Part shown: piece after piece, positions 17,015 through 26,392 of the stretch
How the letters are laid out: the number at the start of each line of letters is the position of its first letter
Position numbering within the stretch: the stretch's first letter is position 1
Assembly (NCBI RefSeq): GCF_902859805.1
Contig: NZ_CADIKC010000004.1
Span: 124,001 to 188,000, forward strand
DNA: 64,000 nucleotides
Reading direction: 5' to 3'
Origin: Paraburkholderia sediminicola
GTDB lineage: Bacteria > Pseudomonadota > Gammaproteobacteria > Burkholderiales > Burkholderiaceae
Program-made: the position numbers and the translations under genes
Notes under the pieces: model-generated
Database searches by the model: none
Told to the model about the DNA's origin: nothing
The model's input: only the letters and a program-made list of their open reading frames with translations

Positions 17015-18034
17015 ATGGATACCCGTAGCGAGCTGCAAGCCACCGTCGATGCAATGGCCCAACCCGGCAAAGGTCTTCTCGCCGCCGACGAAAGCGGCCC
17101 GACCATCGCCAAACGCTTCAAGACGATCGGCCTCGAATCCAGCGAGGAAAACCGCCGTGCCTATCGCAACCTGCTGCTGACCACGCCGGGTCTCGGCGAA
17201 TTCGTGAGCGGCGTGATCCTTTACGAAGAAACGCTCGGCCAGAAAGCGGACGACGGTACGCCTTTTCCGCAACTCTCCGCCAGGAACGGCATCGTGCCCG
17301 GTATCAAGGTGGACCTCGGCAAGATTCCGCTCGCGCTTGCCCCGGGCGACGAAATCACGGAGGGCCTCGACGGCCTTGCCAGACGTTTCGTCGATTACAA
17401 GCGGCAAGGCGCGCGCTTTGCGAAATGGCGCGCGGTCTACAACATCACGGCGAGCCTGCCGAGCCGCCTCGCCATCGAAGCGAACGCCGACTCGCTCGCG
17501 CGCTATGCGGCCATCTCGCAGGAAGCGGGCATCGTGCCGATAGTCGAACCCGAAGTATTGATGGACGGCGATCACACCATCGGGCGCAGCGCTGAAGTGA
17601 CCGAGGCCGTGTTGCACGAGGTCTTCAACGCACTGCACCGGCATCGCGTGGTGCTCGAACACATTCTGCTGAAGCCGAGCATGGTGCTGGCGGGTTCTGA
17701 ACACGCGCAGCAATCGTCGACCGCGGACATCGCCGCGCACACGGTGCGGATACTCAAGCGCACGGTGCCCTCGGCGGTGCCGGGCATCGTGTTCCTGTCC
17801 GGCGGGCAAACGCCGGAAGAAGCAACGGCCAATCTCGATGCAATGAATCGCCTCGGGCCGCTGCCGTGGAATCTGAGCTTTTCGTATGGTCGCGCGTTGC
17901 AGGAACCGCCGCTGCAAGCGTGGAAAGGACAAGCGAGTAACGTCAAGGAAGCCCAGGCGGCACTGCTCAAGCGCGCCCGTCTGAACAGCGCGGCGGCGCT
18001 CGGCAAGTACGACGCTTCGCAGGAAAAGAGCTAG
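17015..18034 (+). CDS. fba: Class I fructose-bisphosphate aldolase
   Basis: Schiff-base aldolase of 339 residues that cleaves fructose 1,6-bisphosphate to the two triose phosphates without a metal. Diagnostic stretches are GKGLLAADESGPTIAKRF near the N-terminus, ARFAKWRAVYNI, EPEVLMDGDH, the Schiff-base lysine in HILLKPSMVLAG (about 217) and GIVFLSGGQTPEEATANL. The chosen ATG at 17015 follows GGGAG by 8 nt. The frame is open further upstream to 16748, but those codons overlap the thioredoxin gene and lack homology. Class I enzymes are less common than class II in bacteria, so this is probably a second, conditional aldolase. Confidence 0.96.
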   Translation: MDTRSELQATVDAMAQPGKGLLAADESGPTIAKRFKTIGLESSEENRRAYRNLLLTTPGLGEFVSGVILYEETLGQKADDGTPFPQLSARNGIVPGIKVDLGKIPLALAPGDEITEGLDGLARRFVDYKRQGARFAKWRAVYNITASLPSRLAIEANADSLARYAAISQEAGIVPIVEPEVLMDGDHTIGRSAEVTEAVLHEVFNALHRHRVVLEHILLKPSMVLAGSEHAQQSSTADIAAHTVRILKRTVPSAVPGIVFLSGGQTPEEATANLDAMNRLGPLPWNLSFSYGRALQEPPLQAWKGQASNVKEAQAALLKRARLNSAAALGKYDASQEKS

Positions 18035-18079
18035 TCCCACGACGAGCGGTCCGCCAGTGCCGCGCTTGTCAAAGCGGCC

Positions 18080-20248
18080 CTACGGTTCGCAAACAACCAG
18101 CGCGTGCAGCTCGTCGATATTGAAGGGTTTGGCGAGTATTGCTACGCCGAGCCGGCGCGCCCGTTCGAGTTCGTCGGCGTAGCCGGTCATCAGCGCGATC
18201 TTCTGCGCCGGCCACGCGCTGCGTACTTTCTCCGCGAGGTCGATGCCGTTGAGCTTGCCCGGCATCTGTATGTCGGACAGCACGAGTTCGAACGTCGCGC
18301 CGCCGCTCAGCACGTCGAGCGCCTGGTCGGCGGTCGGTTCGTGCCGCACCTCGCAACCGAAGGTTTCCAGCACGGCGGCTACGCCGGCCGCCACATCTTC
18401 GTTGTCTTCCACCAGCAACACGACGCCCATTGGCGCAGGTGCCGGCTGTTGCGCCGTTTCTACGTCGGGCACTGTCGCCTTCTGCCGATCGCGATAGCGC
18501 GGCAAATACAGTCTGACCGTTGTGCCGCTGCCCGGCACGCTGTCGATTTTGGCCGTGCCGCCGGCCTGTTCGCACATGGCAAGGACCTGGGCGAGGCCAA
18601 GGCCCGAGCCCGAGCCGCGCAGCTTGGTGGTGAACAGCGGCTCGAACGCGCGACGCGCGACGCCTTCGGGCATTCCTTCGCCGTCGTCGGAACAGGCAAT
18701 CAGCACGTATTCGCCGTCAGGCAGCAAGGTGTCGCTGCCCACCAGACGGTTGTTCTGGCAACGGATCACAAACCGGCCACCGCGCGGCATCGCATCGCGT
18801 GCGTTGACCGCCAGATTCATGATTGCGAATTCGAGGTCGGTCGGGTCGGCCAGCACCTGCCAGACGTTATCGACCATGTTCAAGGCCATTTCGATGTTGT
18901 CGCCGAGCGCCGCGTCGATGAGTGGCGCGGCGCTCGGCAACCATCTGGCAAGGTTGACCGGTTCCTGCTTGAGCGGCTGTTTTTTCGCCACGCTCAGAAG
19001 CCGCCGCGTCAACGATTCCGCCGTGGCGGTGGCGCGCTCAACGGCTTGCACTTCTTTTTCCAGGTTGTTATAGCGCTTCAAACGCGCGAGTTCGGTGTTG
19101 GCCGACACCACCATCAGTAGATTGTTGAAATCGTGCGCGACGTTTGCGACGAGATTGCCGAGCGCACCCATGCGCTGCAATTGCCGGCTCGACGCTTCGG
19201 CCGAAAGACGCATGGCCACTTCGCCTTGCCAGCGCTCCCATGCGCGGCGCTCGTCGGCAAGTTGGCGCAATGAGAAAAACACCAGCAACCAGATCGCGAC
19301 GCAAGGCACGGCCGTGATCGCCGCGATCGCCATGAAGTGTTCGCGCCACGCGGCGCCGATTGAGCCTGTTTCGTACGCGCTCATCACATAGAGCGGGTAG
19401 TCGCCGACGCGCCGAAATGCCAGCAGCCGTTCGACGCCATCCACGGTTGACGTCAGACGGATGTGGCCGAATAGCTGTTTGTCGCGCAATGCCGCGGAGA
19501 ACGCGCTCTGATGGGTAGGTTTGGCGCCGCTCGGCCATGCCGGATAACGCACCAGCAAGCTGCCGTCCTGGCGGTACAGCCCTAACGAGAGCGACGTATC
19601 GCCATTCGTCAGTTCACGGTAGAAGCGTGAAAAATAATCGGTGCGCAACGCGACGGATACCACGCCCAGGAATTGTCCGTTCTCGCCTGAGCGACCGGTT
19701 GCGGTGTTGAACACATTGGTTTGCGACAGCGGCCCGAATAAGGGTAGTGAGAAATAGGGTTGCGGCCGCATGGCCTTGGCAGCAGTGAAATCTTCACGTT
19801 GACTATTCGACATGGCCGGCGCCGGATAAGCGCGGCTCGACACCAGCAACTTTCCATCCGCACCGAGCAGATAGATCGACGCGACCTGCGGAAAGTCGCC
19901 GCCGATCTGCCGCAGACGGTCGTGCAAACCGGCCTCCTGCGTGCGAATCTGCGCGTCATTGTCGTTGCCGAGCAAATCGACGATGCGCGAGGCCATCTGC
20001 TGGTTGAGGTCCAGCACCTTGACGGCCTGTTCCTCGGTGACGCGCGCGAGCCGGTCGATCATGTCATTCGAATCGGCAATCCGGCGCTGATAATCGAAAT
20101 ACCCGTAACCCGCGAGGCATGCCAAAGGAAACGCAATCGAAACCGCGAGCACGATCAGAAGCACGCGCCGTGTCGCCGCGAAATTACGCGACGGCATGGG
20201 GAAATCGACTGCGACACGTTCGGCACGTTGCAAGGTCACGATCTCCAT
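18080..20248 (-). CDS. Hybrid sensor histidine kinase with receiver domain
   Basis: This 722-residue inner-membrane protein has TM1 at about 28-50, a periplasmic Cache-like sensor region from about 55 to 305 (IYLLGADGKLLVSSRAYP), TM2 at about 310-332, the phospho-acceptor helix LGNLVANVAHDFNNLLM (His near 376), an ATPase domain with NLAVNARDAMPRGG, DDGEGMP and GSGSGLGLAQV, and a C-terminal receiver (about 605-720; LLVEDNEDVAAG, Asp in LVLSDIQMPG). AHDFNN is typical of kinases with an attached receiver and no separate output, so phosphate must go to another protein. The start codon lacks a clear ribosome-binding site, and Met18 is an alternative. The signal is unknown. Confidence 0.93.
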   Translation of the reverse strand: MEIVTLQRAERVAVDFPMPSRNFAATRRVLLIVLAVSIAFPLACLAGYGYFDYQRRIADSNDMIDRLARVTEEQAVKVLDLNQQMASRIVDLLGNDNDAQIRTQEAGLHDRLRQIGGDFPQVASIYLLGADGKLLVSSRAYPAPAMSNSQREDFTAAKAMRPQPYFSLPLFGPLSQTNVFNTATGRSGENGQFLGVVSVALRTDYFSRFYRELTNGDTSLSLGLYRQDGSLLVRYPAWPSGAKPTHQSAFSAALRDKQLFGHIRLTSTVDGVERLLAFRRVGDYPLYVMSAYETGSIGAAWREHFMAIAAITAVPCVAIWLLVFFSLRQLADERRAWERWQGEVAMRLSAEASSRQLQRMGALGNLVANVAHDFNNLLMVVSANTELARLKRYNNLEKEVQAVERATATAESLTRRLLSVAKKQPLKQEPVNLARWLPSAAPLIDAALGDNIEMALNMVDNVWQVLADPTDLEFAIMNLAVNARDAMPRGGRFVIRCQNNRLVGSDTLLPDGEYVLIACSDDGEGMPEGVARRAFEPLFTTKLRGSGSGLGLAQVLAMCEQAGGTAKIDSVPGSGTTVRLYLPRYRDRQKATVPDVETAQQPAPAPMGVVLLVEDNEDVAAGVAAVLETFGCEVRHEPTADQALDVLSGGATFELVLSDIQMPGKLNGIDLAEKVRSAWPAQKIALMTGYADELERARRLGVAILAKPFNIDELHALVVCEP

Positions 20249-20667
20249 GAAAAATGAGTACAGGTCGGGCGGTCGCGCACAACACGCCCCGCGTTGTTCG
20301 TGCGCTATTTCATCTCCCGGAATTTACCGCACTTCCGCCGTTCTCCATAGCGTGGCTCATGTCGAAAACGACGCACGTACGGTTAGCGATAGTCAGGCAC
20401 ACGCATTGCTCACGGGGGGCATCCATTGGTAGGCCGTTCACGGCGTGCTGCAGCGCGGCGAATATAGGGTGTTTGCCGATATAGCTGGCAACGGTGCGCG
20501 GAACATTCAGGTGGTTGATTCCGGGTAGATCTCATTTAGTCAGACGTAACAAATCACGTAAGTCGCACGCGTCGACGTCCGCGGGGCGTCGACGATGCAA
20601 CTCGCTTCTGTATCTCAGCATTGTGTTTCAATGCCACTTCCGCGTTGACGTGTAAACCGGCGCATTG
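20249..20667. other. Intergenic region with paired CGTCGACG motifs
   Basis: This 419-bp region carries no supported gene. It should contain the kinase promoter. The palindrome CGTCGACG occurs twice, at 20570-20577 and 20587-20594, able to form an 8-bp stem or serve as tandem protein sites. Their role is unknown. Confidence 0.4.
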
Positions 20668-20865
20668 TCACTTCTTCGACGCCCCAGTCACCGGCCCGCT
20701 TTCTGTCGGCGGCGCTTCCTTCTCGATCTCATCGCGCGCCTGTTCCCAGTACTCGTCAGGCGTGCCCTTCGGATCGCTCGCCTGCTGCCAAAGATAGTAA
20801 GCGCGTGTGCGAATCTGTTCTTCTTTAGACGTTGCTTCCTGTTCCATTTGTGTTTCCTGTTCCAT
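20668..20865 (-). CDS. DUF2934 protein
   Basis: This 65-residue acidic protein has the DUF2934 core IRTRAYYLWQQASDPKGTPDEYWEQARDEI-like arrangement (about 18-47), recognisable by the Ala-Tyr-x-Leu-Trp start and the D-x-x-W-x-x-A-x-x-E end. These small proteins are frequent in Burkholderiales and rhizobia, often near glycogen or stress genes, and have no known activity. GAGGGG lies 8 nt before the ATG. It sits downstream of glgX on the same strand with 143 nt between and could be cotranscribed. Confidence 0.88.
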   Translation of the reverse strand: MEQETQMEQEATSKEEQIRTRAYYLWQQASDPKGTPDEYWEQARDEIEKEAPPTESGPVTGASKK

Positions 20866-21008
20866 TTGATCACCCCTCGGTTAGAGCTGACGAAGACCGA
20901 TATCGGCTGTACCGCGCGCCCGTCGAGGGGAACGACGGGCGCACAGCTATCCGGAATCGAGCAAGCGCTATACCTGGGTACGACCACTTAAGCGAAGCTC
21001 CAGCCTCG

Positions 21009-23225
21009 TCACGTTCCGGGCGGATGTTCGCTTTCGTCAGTGGTAAGTTGTTCTTCCAGGCGATCAAACACGCGTTGTGTTGCGCGGCTTGGCGCGTCAA
21101 GTGCGAACAGCAGCAATGAACGGCCTGTCACCTGATACGCGTCGCCGGCGCTGAATTGCGGCAACTCTGCGCGCACCGGCATATTCGTATCCAGCAGACA
21201 GGTCCACACATCGCCCTCGGGAACGTCGGGCAGCGTGAAATTGACCACGTCGTGATGCGCGTTCAGCACTAGCAGCAAGGTCGCATCCGACGCGGGACGT
21301 CGAATGCCGCTCTCCTGAGCACGTCCGTCGATCACGAGGCCGAAGCAGCGCATCGACGGATCGTCCCACTGTTCCTGCGAAAGATCCGTGCCGTCCGGCG
21401 AAAGCCAACGCGCGTCGGTCACGTCGAGCGCCTCGTTATATTCGCCGCTGAGAAAACGACCGCGACGCAGTACCGGCAGTCGATGGCGCAGCGTGGTCAG
21501 ATTCTTGACGAACTCGATCAGTGTGCGGCCGTCGTCGTCGATGCCCTCCCAATCGACCCAACTGATCTCGTTGTCCTGACAATATGCATTGTTATTGCCC
21601 TTCTGCGTGCGGCCGAATTCGTCGCCCGCGAGGATCATCGGCGTGCCTTGGGAGAGCAGCAACGTAGCCAGCAGATTGCGTTTCTGGCGCTCGCGTTGCT
21701 GCCGGATTTCCGGATCGTCCGTCGGCCCTTCGCTGCCCATGTTCCATGACTTGTTGTCGGAGTGGCCGTCTTTGTTGTCTTCGCCGTTGGCCTCGTTGTG
21801 CTTGTCGTTGTACGAGACCATATCGTTGAGCGTGAAGCCGTCGTGCGCGGCGACGAAGTTGACGCTGGCCCACGGACGGCGCCCGCGATGGTTGAACTTG
21901 TCGCCCGAACCGGTGAGGCGTTTGGCAAGGTCGGGGACCTCCCCTTCGTCGCCCTTCCAGTAGCCGCGCACCGTATCGCGAAAGCGATCGTTCCATTCGG
22001 CCCAGCCGGGCGGAAAGCCGCCCACCTGATAGCCACCCGGGCCGCAGTCCCACGGCTCGGCGACCAGGCGCACGGCGGAGAGCACCGGGTCCTGCCTGCA
22101 ACTGTCGAGAAAGCCGCCGCCTTCGTCGAAGCCGTGCGTTTCACGGCCGAGAATCGTGGCGAGGTCGAAACGGAAACCATCGATCTTCATCTCCGTCACC
22201 CAGTAGCGCAGGCTGTCGGTAACCATCTGCAGCACGCGTGGATGAGACAGATTGAGCGTGTTGCCGGTGCCGGTATCGTTGATGTAGTAACGCGGCTCGT
22301 CGGGCATCAGGCGATAGTAAGACGCGTTGTCGATGCCTTTGAAGGAGATCGTCGGACCACGCTCGTTGCCTTCCGCGGTGTGGTTGTAGACCACGTCGAG
22401 AATGACTTCGAGGTTGGCATTGTGAAAACGGTCCACCATCTCCTTGAATTCGCCGACCGAATCGATCGACGATGCGAAGAAGCGCGGATCGGCCGCGAAG
22501 AAGCCAATCGTGTTGTAGCCCCAGTAATTGGTAAGGCCTTTGTCGAGCAGATGGCTGTCGTTGACGAAGGTCTGAATCGGCATCAGTTCGACCGACGTAA
22601 CGCCGAGGCTCCTGATGTAATCGAGCACCACTTGCTGGCCGAGTCCTGCGAATGTGCCACGCAAATTCTCCGGTACATCGGGATGACGTTTGGTAAAACC
22701 GCGCACGTGCGTTTCATAGAAGATCACGCGCTCCCAGGGCAGCGCGTTGCGTTCCGGGTGACTCCACGAAAAGTTGGCATCGACCACCTTGCACTTCGGC
22801 ACAAAGGGCGCGCTGTCGCGCTCGTCGAATGACAAATCGCCCTCCTCCGAATCGAGCGTATAACCGAAAATTTCCGGCGCCCATTTGAGCTCCCCAATAT
22901 GAGCTTTCGCGTAGGGATCGAGCAGGAGTTTGTTCGGATTGAAGCGATGTCCGTTTTCCGGTTCATAGGGACCGTGGACCCGATAGCCGTACACCGCACC
23001 CGGTTTCAGGTTCGGCACAAACACGTGCCAGACCTCGTCGGTGTATTCCGGAAGCTCGATGCGTTCGATTTCCGTCTCGCCGGTTTCGTCGAACAGACAG
23101 AGTTCGACGGCGGTTGCATGCGCTGAGAACAGCGCGAAGTTCACGCCGCTTCCGTTCCACGTCGCACCAAGCGGGAAAGGCGTGCCTTCCGCGATGCGCG
23201 TCGAATAGCTGGCTTGGGATGACAT
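21009..23225 (-). CDS. glgX: Glycogen debranching enzyme GlgX
   Basis: This 738-residue alpha-1,6-glucosidase of family GH13 removes short side chains from phosphorylase-trimmed glycogen. An N-terminal CBM48 (FPLGATWNGSGVNFALFSAHA) precedes the TIM barrel with GH13 motifs: ILDVVYNHTAEG, the nucleophile Asp in DGFRFDLATILGRE, the acid/base Glu in LVAEPWDCGPGGYQVG and the transition-state Asp in VAAHDGFTLNDMVSYN. Length is standard. AGGA lies 7 nt before ATG 23225. No glgA, glgB or glgP is in the window, so the glycogen pathway is completed elsewhere. It releases maltodextrin for the sugar-phosphate enzymes around it. Confidence 0.97.
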   Translation of the reverse strand: MSSQASYSTRIAEGTPFPLGATWNGSGVNFALFSAHATAVELCLFDETGETEIERIELPEYTDEVWHVFVPNLKPGAVYGYRVHGPYEPENGHRFNPNKLLLDPYAKAHIGELKWAPEIFGYTLDSEEGDLSFDERDSAPFVPKCKVVDANFSWSHPERNALPWERVIFYETHVRGFTKRHPDVPENLRGTFAGLGQQVVLDYIRSLGVTSVELMPIQTFVNDSHLLDKGLTNYWGYNTIGFFAADPRFFASSIDSVGEFKEMVDRFHNANLEVILDVVYNHTAEGNERGPTISFKGIDNASYYRLMPDEPRYYINDTGTGNTLNLSHPRVLQMVTDSLRYWVTEMKIDGFRFDLATILGRETHGFDEGGGFLDSCRQDPVLSAVRLVAEPWDCGPGGYQVGGFPPGWAEWNDRFRDTVRGYWKGDEGEVPDLAKRLTGSGDKFNHRGRRPWASVNFVAAHDGFTLNDMVSYNDKHNEANGEDNKDGHSDNKSWNMGSEGPTDDPEIRQQRERQKRNLLATLLLSQGTPMILAGDEFGRTQKGNNNAYCQDNEISWVDWEGIDDDGRTLIEFVKNLTTLRHRLPVLRRGRFLSGEYNEALDVTDARWLSPDGTDLSQEQWDDPSMRCFGLVIDGRAQESGIRRPASDATLLLVLNAHHDVVNFTLPDVPEGDVWTCLLDTNMPVRAELPQFSAGDAYQVTGRSLLLFALDAPSRATQRVFDRLEEQLTTDESEHPPGT

Positions 23226-23516
23226 AGGGATTCCTGTAAAAGCTTAGGGCGCTCGGATACGCGTTTTGAATGCGCGAGCGTGCTTCGTCAGCAAGTTATG
23301 GACCCGAGCGTTGTGCAGCGGAACGCAGCTGGAACAAGGCGCCCTTCAGGCGACTACGGAAAAACGCAGGGACGTCGTGTGCAAGCACGGCACACGACGC
23401 GTTTGCCGTGCATGAATGGAGACGGGAATGACGCGGACTAAAGAGCGGCCGCAGAACCGGTTAACCGGCGAGAACTTCGAAGAGAAAATAACGCAACGGG
23501 CATGATTGCACCGTCT
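23226..23516. other. Region upstream of glgX
   Basis: This 291-bp leader and promoter region has a perfect 12-bp palindrome CCGGTTAACCGG at 23457-23468, close to the 3' end of the response-regulator gene. It might be part of a terminator or an operator. Nothing else is recognised. Confidence 0.35.
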
Positions 23517-23975
23517 TTACTGCGGTCCCACAGTATGCAACGCGGCAGCCGACTCGAGCACGCGCAAGAGCCGCTCCGGTGTCAGCGGTTTGGCACAATG
23601 GGCGTCGAAACCAGCGGCCTTCGCGCGCACCTTGTCTTCACGCGAAGCAAACGCCGTACAGGCCACCAGCAGCATGTCCGAAGTCAACGGGTTGGCCCGC
23701 AGGCGGCGAGCCAGCTCGAGGCCATCGAGGCCGGGCATCTTGATGTCGAGCAGAACGGCGAACGGTTGCCACTCGCAGGCCATGCCGCAAACGGCGAGCG
23801 GATCGCAGAGCGCGCGGCACTCGAAGCCGTCGGCGTTCAACAGCATCTGCAAAGCTTCGGCCGCTTCCCGGTAATCGTCGACCACGAGCACGCGACGGTT
23901 TGACGCCATCGCATACTGAATAGTCCGCCAAACCACGACGTCATCGCTCTCGTCCATCCTGTCGTCGAACGTCAC
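23517..23975 (-). CDS. Single-domain response regulator
   Basis: This 152-residue protein is essentially one receiver domain: RVLVVDDYREAAEALQMLL with the acidic pair, phospho-acceptor Asp in FAVLLDIKMPGLDGLELA, conserved Thr in CTAFASREDK and Lys in AHCAKPLTPERLL. There is no output domain, so it acts by protein contact or as a phosphate relay. I set the start at GTG 23975 because AGGAG lies 6 nt upstream. ATG starts at 23957 and 23912 are alternatives with weaker sites. The receiver sits between hybrid kinases at 18.1-20.2 kb and 26.4-28.7 kb and is a candidate partner for either. Confidence 0.88.
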   Translation of the reverse strand: MTFDDRMDESDDVVVWRTIQYAMASNRRVLVVDDYREAAEALQMLLNADGFECRALCDPLAVCGMACEWQPFAVLLDIKMPGLDGLELARRLRANPLTSDMLLVACTAFASREDKVRAKAAGFDAHCAKPLTPERLLRVLESAAALHTVGPQ

Positions 23976-24553
23976 CCTGGTCTCCTGGCTTCTTTCTGGT
24001 GCCGCTTCTGGGCATCGAGGAATATGGGAGCAAGATTCGCTCCCACCGCGCGGCAAACGCTTATCGCTCGCCAGGCATACGCTTCGGTTTTCGCCACGCC
24101 GCGCCCGATTCGCCGCTGCTCATGCGCTACCACCTCACCATAGCGCAACGGGCGAAATGCCGCTTCCTGATTTATGCTGTCTTGACGCCCCCCGACACAT
24201 CGTGCGCAAGCACGGGATATTGCGTTGAAATACAGATGAAACGCACTTCCCCCGTGCATGCCGCCCTTGCTGCGTGCATTGCGCGTAGCTTCGTATTCAC
24301 CGCGACATCATCGGCCCGTTGTATACGATCGAATATAGTCACGTCGAGTTGGGGAAAACACGCAAGCCTGAGTTGAAGAAAAACGCGAAATTTTGTCGGA
24401 AAACGGCGTCGCATTGATAACCCTGGCTGCGGGTTATCCCGCACGGTCGCCGGGGTGGCTGCGTTCTTGCTACGAATATACGGTAGGTGCTGACCTTGCC
24501 GGCAGGTCCGCGGAAAGCCCGCCGCAAGCCCGATACGCACACCGTGAGGACCC
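23976..24553. other. Long non-coding stretch between response regulator and YihY gene
   Basis: These 578 bp contain frames of 70-140 codons on both strands, but none has protein-like composition, a good ribosome-binding site or a recognisable motif. The promoters for the leftward response regulator and the rightward YihY gene must lie here. No repeat or strong hairpin was seen. Confidence 0.4.
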
Positions 24554-25456
24554 ATGCCAACCATCATCGATGAGCACGCGCTGTATGTGGCGAAACATCC
24601 CGGCACGTTTGTGCTGCAGACGTTGAAAGCCTTCCGCGCGAACCAGGGTTTGCTGCTCGCGGGGGCGGTCGCGTATTACGCGCTATTGTCGATTGTGCCG
24701 CTGATGATTCTTATCGTGATCGTATTGTCGCGGCTCGTGCCGCAGCACGTGCTGCTTGCAGCGCTAGGGCATCTGTTGCAGTGGCTGGTGCCGGGGCAAT
24801 CCACTGCGCTGGTACGCGAGCTGGCCAATTTTCTGGCACATCGCGCGGTGATCGGCTGGGTGTTGTTGCTGACCATGATTTTTTTCAGCTCGCTCGCATT
24901 CACGGTGCTCGAGAATGCAATGTCGTTGATTTTCGTACACCGGGTGGTGGTTCGGCGACGACACTTCCTGCTCTCTGCGCTGCTGCCCTATTGCTACATT
25001 CTCTTTCTCGGCATTGGATTATTGATCGTAACGTTTGTGTCGAGTGGTCTGGAGGCCGTCGGGGCCGAAGGTGTCGAACTATTCGGCCTGCATGTTTCAT
25101 TGCAGGGATTGTCGCGCGTGGTGTTGTATCTGCTCGGCCTCGCGGGCGAGGTTTTCGTGTTGACGTCGATCTATATGGTCATGCCCGTTGGAAGACCTTC
25201 CCTCAAGCATGCGCTGTTCGGCGGAATCGTTGCCGCCGTGCTGTGGGAGATCACCCGGCATGTGCTGGTCTGGTATTTTGCAACGCTGTCGCAGGTCAGT
25301 GTGGTGTATGGGTCGCTGACCATGGCCATCGTGATCCTGTTCAGCCTGGAGTGGCTCGCTACCTTGCTGCTGTTCGGCGCGCAGGTGATTTCGCAATACG
25401 AACGATTTGGGCTTGAGCCGGCTGACGCACCGCCCCAGGAAATCAAAACGGCGTGA
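24554..25456 (+). CDS. YihY/UPF0761 family inner-membrane protein
   Basis: This 300-residue polytopic protein has about six hydrophobic segments and the YihY signatures ALLAGAVAYYALLSIVPLMILI-like order (residues 32-55, AVAYYALLSIVPL), FFSSLAFTVLENAMSLIF, and GGIVAAVLWEITRHVLVWYF followed by YGSLTMAIVILFSLEWLATLLLFGAQV. The family was once annotated as ribonuclease BN or BrkB, but it is a membrane protein without proven nuclease activity. GAGG stands 4 nt before the ATG. The C-terminus is short and polar. Neighbouring genes do not reveal its role. Confidence 0.92.
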   Translation: MPTIIDEHALYVAKHPGTFVLQTLKAFRANQGLLLAGAVAYYALLSIVPLMILIVIVLSRLVPQHVLLAALGHLLQWLVPGQSTALVRELANFLAHRAVIGWVLLLTMIFFSSLAFTVLENAMSLIFVHRVVVRRRHFLLSALLPYCYILFLGIGLLIVTFVSSGLEAVGAEGVELFGLHVSLQGLSRVVLYLLGLAGEVFVLTSIYMVMPVGRPSLKHALFGGIVAAVLWEITRHVLVWYFATLSQVSVVYGSLTMAIVILFSLEWLATLLLFGAQVISQYERFGLEPADAPPQEIKTA

Positions 25457-25527
25457 GGGATATCGCCGCTTGCAGTTGCACATCCTGCGCGGCCTAACGG
25501 CAAGACTGCGGTAACATTGCCCCATTA

Positions 25528-25566
25528 CCTGCGGGGCCTGGCGTATCCGCCGCTTAGGCCCGCAGG
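25528..25566 (+). other. Hairpin between yihY-like gene and RsbQ-like gene
   Basis: CCTGCGGGGCC and GGCCCGCAGG can pair with one bulged G around an 18-nt loop. It ends 15 bp before the ATG at 25582 and has no T tract. It could slow the upstream transcript or fold the leader of the RsbQ-like gene. Confidence 0.4.
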
Positions 25567-25581
25567 CCTCAGGACTCGGTA

Positions 25582-26388
25582 ATGAGCATCGGCAAGCGCA
25601 ATAACGTGAAAGTTTCCGGTTCCGGCCAACGGACCATGGTGATGGCGCACGGCTTCGGCTGCGATCAGAGCATGTGGCGCTACCTCGCGCCGTCGTTCCA
25701 TGGCCAATACAGAACCGTGATGTTCGACCTCGTCGGCAGTGGCGCTTCTGATCTGTCCGCCTATGACTTCGACAAGTACGGCTCGCTGAACGGCTATGCA
25801 GCCGACCTGATCGAGATCGTCAATGATGTCGCCGCCGAGGGGCCCGTGGTGTTCGTCGGCCACTCGGTCAGCGCAATGATCGGCCTGATCGCCGGTCTCG
25901 AAGCGCCGGACCTCTTTGCCGCGCACATCCTGGTAGGTCCGTCGCCATGCTATGTGAATGAAGGCGACTATGTCGGCGGCTTTTCGCGCGAAGATATCGA
26001 AGACCTGTTGCGCACGCTCGAAAGCAATTACCTCGGCTGGTCGAGCACAATGGCGCCGGCTATCATGGGCGCGCCCGAGCAGCCCGAACTCGGCGTCGAG
26101 CTGACCAACAGTTTCTGTCGCACCGACCCTGAGATCGCGAGGCACTTCGCCCGTGTCACGTTTCTCTCCGATCACCGCGCGCTACTACCGCGCATCGTCA
26201 CGCCTGCGCTGATCCTGCAATGTAGCGACGACATCATCGCGCCACGCTCGGTCGGCGAATACATGAAACGAATGATGCCCGCCAGCACGCTGCACATCAT
26301 CGAGAACGTCGGCCATTGCCCGCATCTGAGTTCCCCCAGCGCTAGCGCCGCGGCCATGCGCGCCTTCCTCGAGCCGATGAGTCTGTAA
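25582..26388 (+). CDS. RsbQ-like alpha/beta hydrolase
   Basis: This 268-residue cytoplasmic alpha/beta hydrolase closely follows the RsbQ group, which includes Bacillus RsbQ and is related to plant KAI2/D14 receptors. Shared features are NNVKVSGSGQRTMV, AHGFGCDQSMWRYLAP, the nucleophile GHSVS (Ser95), LVGPSPCYVNEGDYVGGF, FCRTDPEIARHFA, LILQCSDDIIAP (Asp216 or 217) and the histidine of VGHCPH (His245). In Bacillus, RsbQ is needed to activate the PAS-domain phosphatase RsbP in energy stress. Here the next gene, 4 nt downstream, begins with an RsbP-like PAS domain fused to a histidine kinase. A small ligand processed or held by this hydrolase is therefore the likely input. AGGA lies 7 nt before ATG. 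Confidence 0.92.
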   Translation: MSIGKRNNVKVSGSGQRTMVMAHGFGCDQSMWRYLAPSFHGQYRTVMFDLVGSGASDLSAYDFDKYGSLNGYAADLIEIVNDVAAEGPVVFVGHSVSAMIGLIAGLEAPDLFAAHILVGPSPCYVNEGDYVGGFSREDIEDLLRTLESNYLGWSSTMAPAIMGAPEQPELGVELTNSFCRTDPEIARHFARVTFLSDHRALLPRIVTPALILQCSDDIIAPRSVGEYMKRMMPASTLHIIENVGHCPHLSSPSASAAAMRAFLEPMSL

Positions 26389-26392
26389 GACA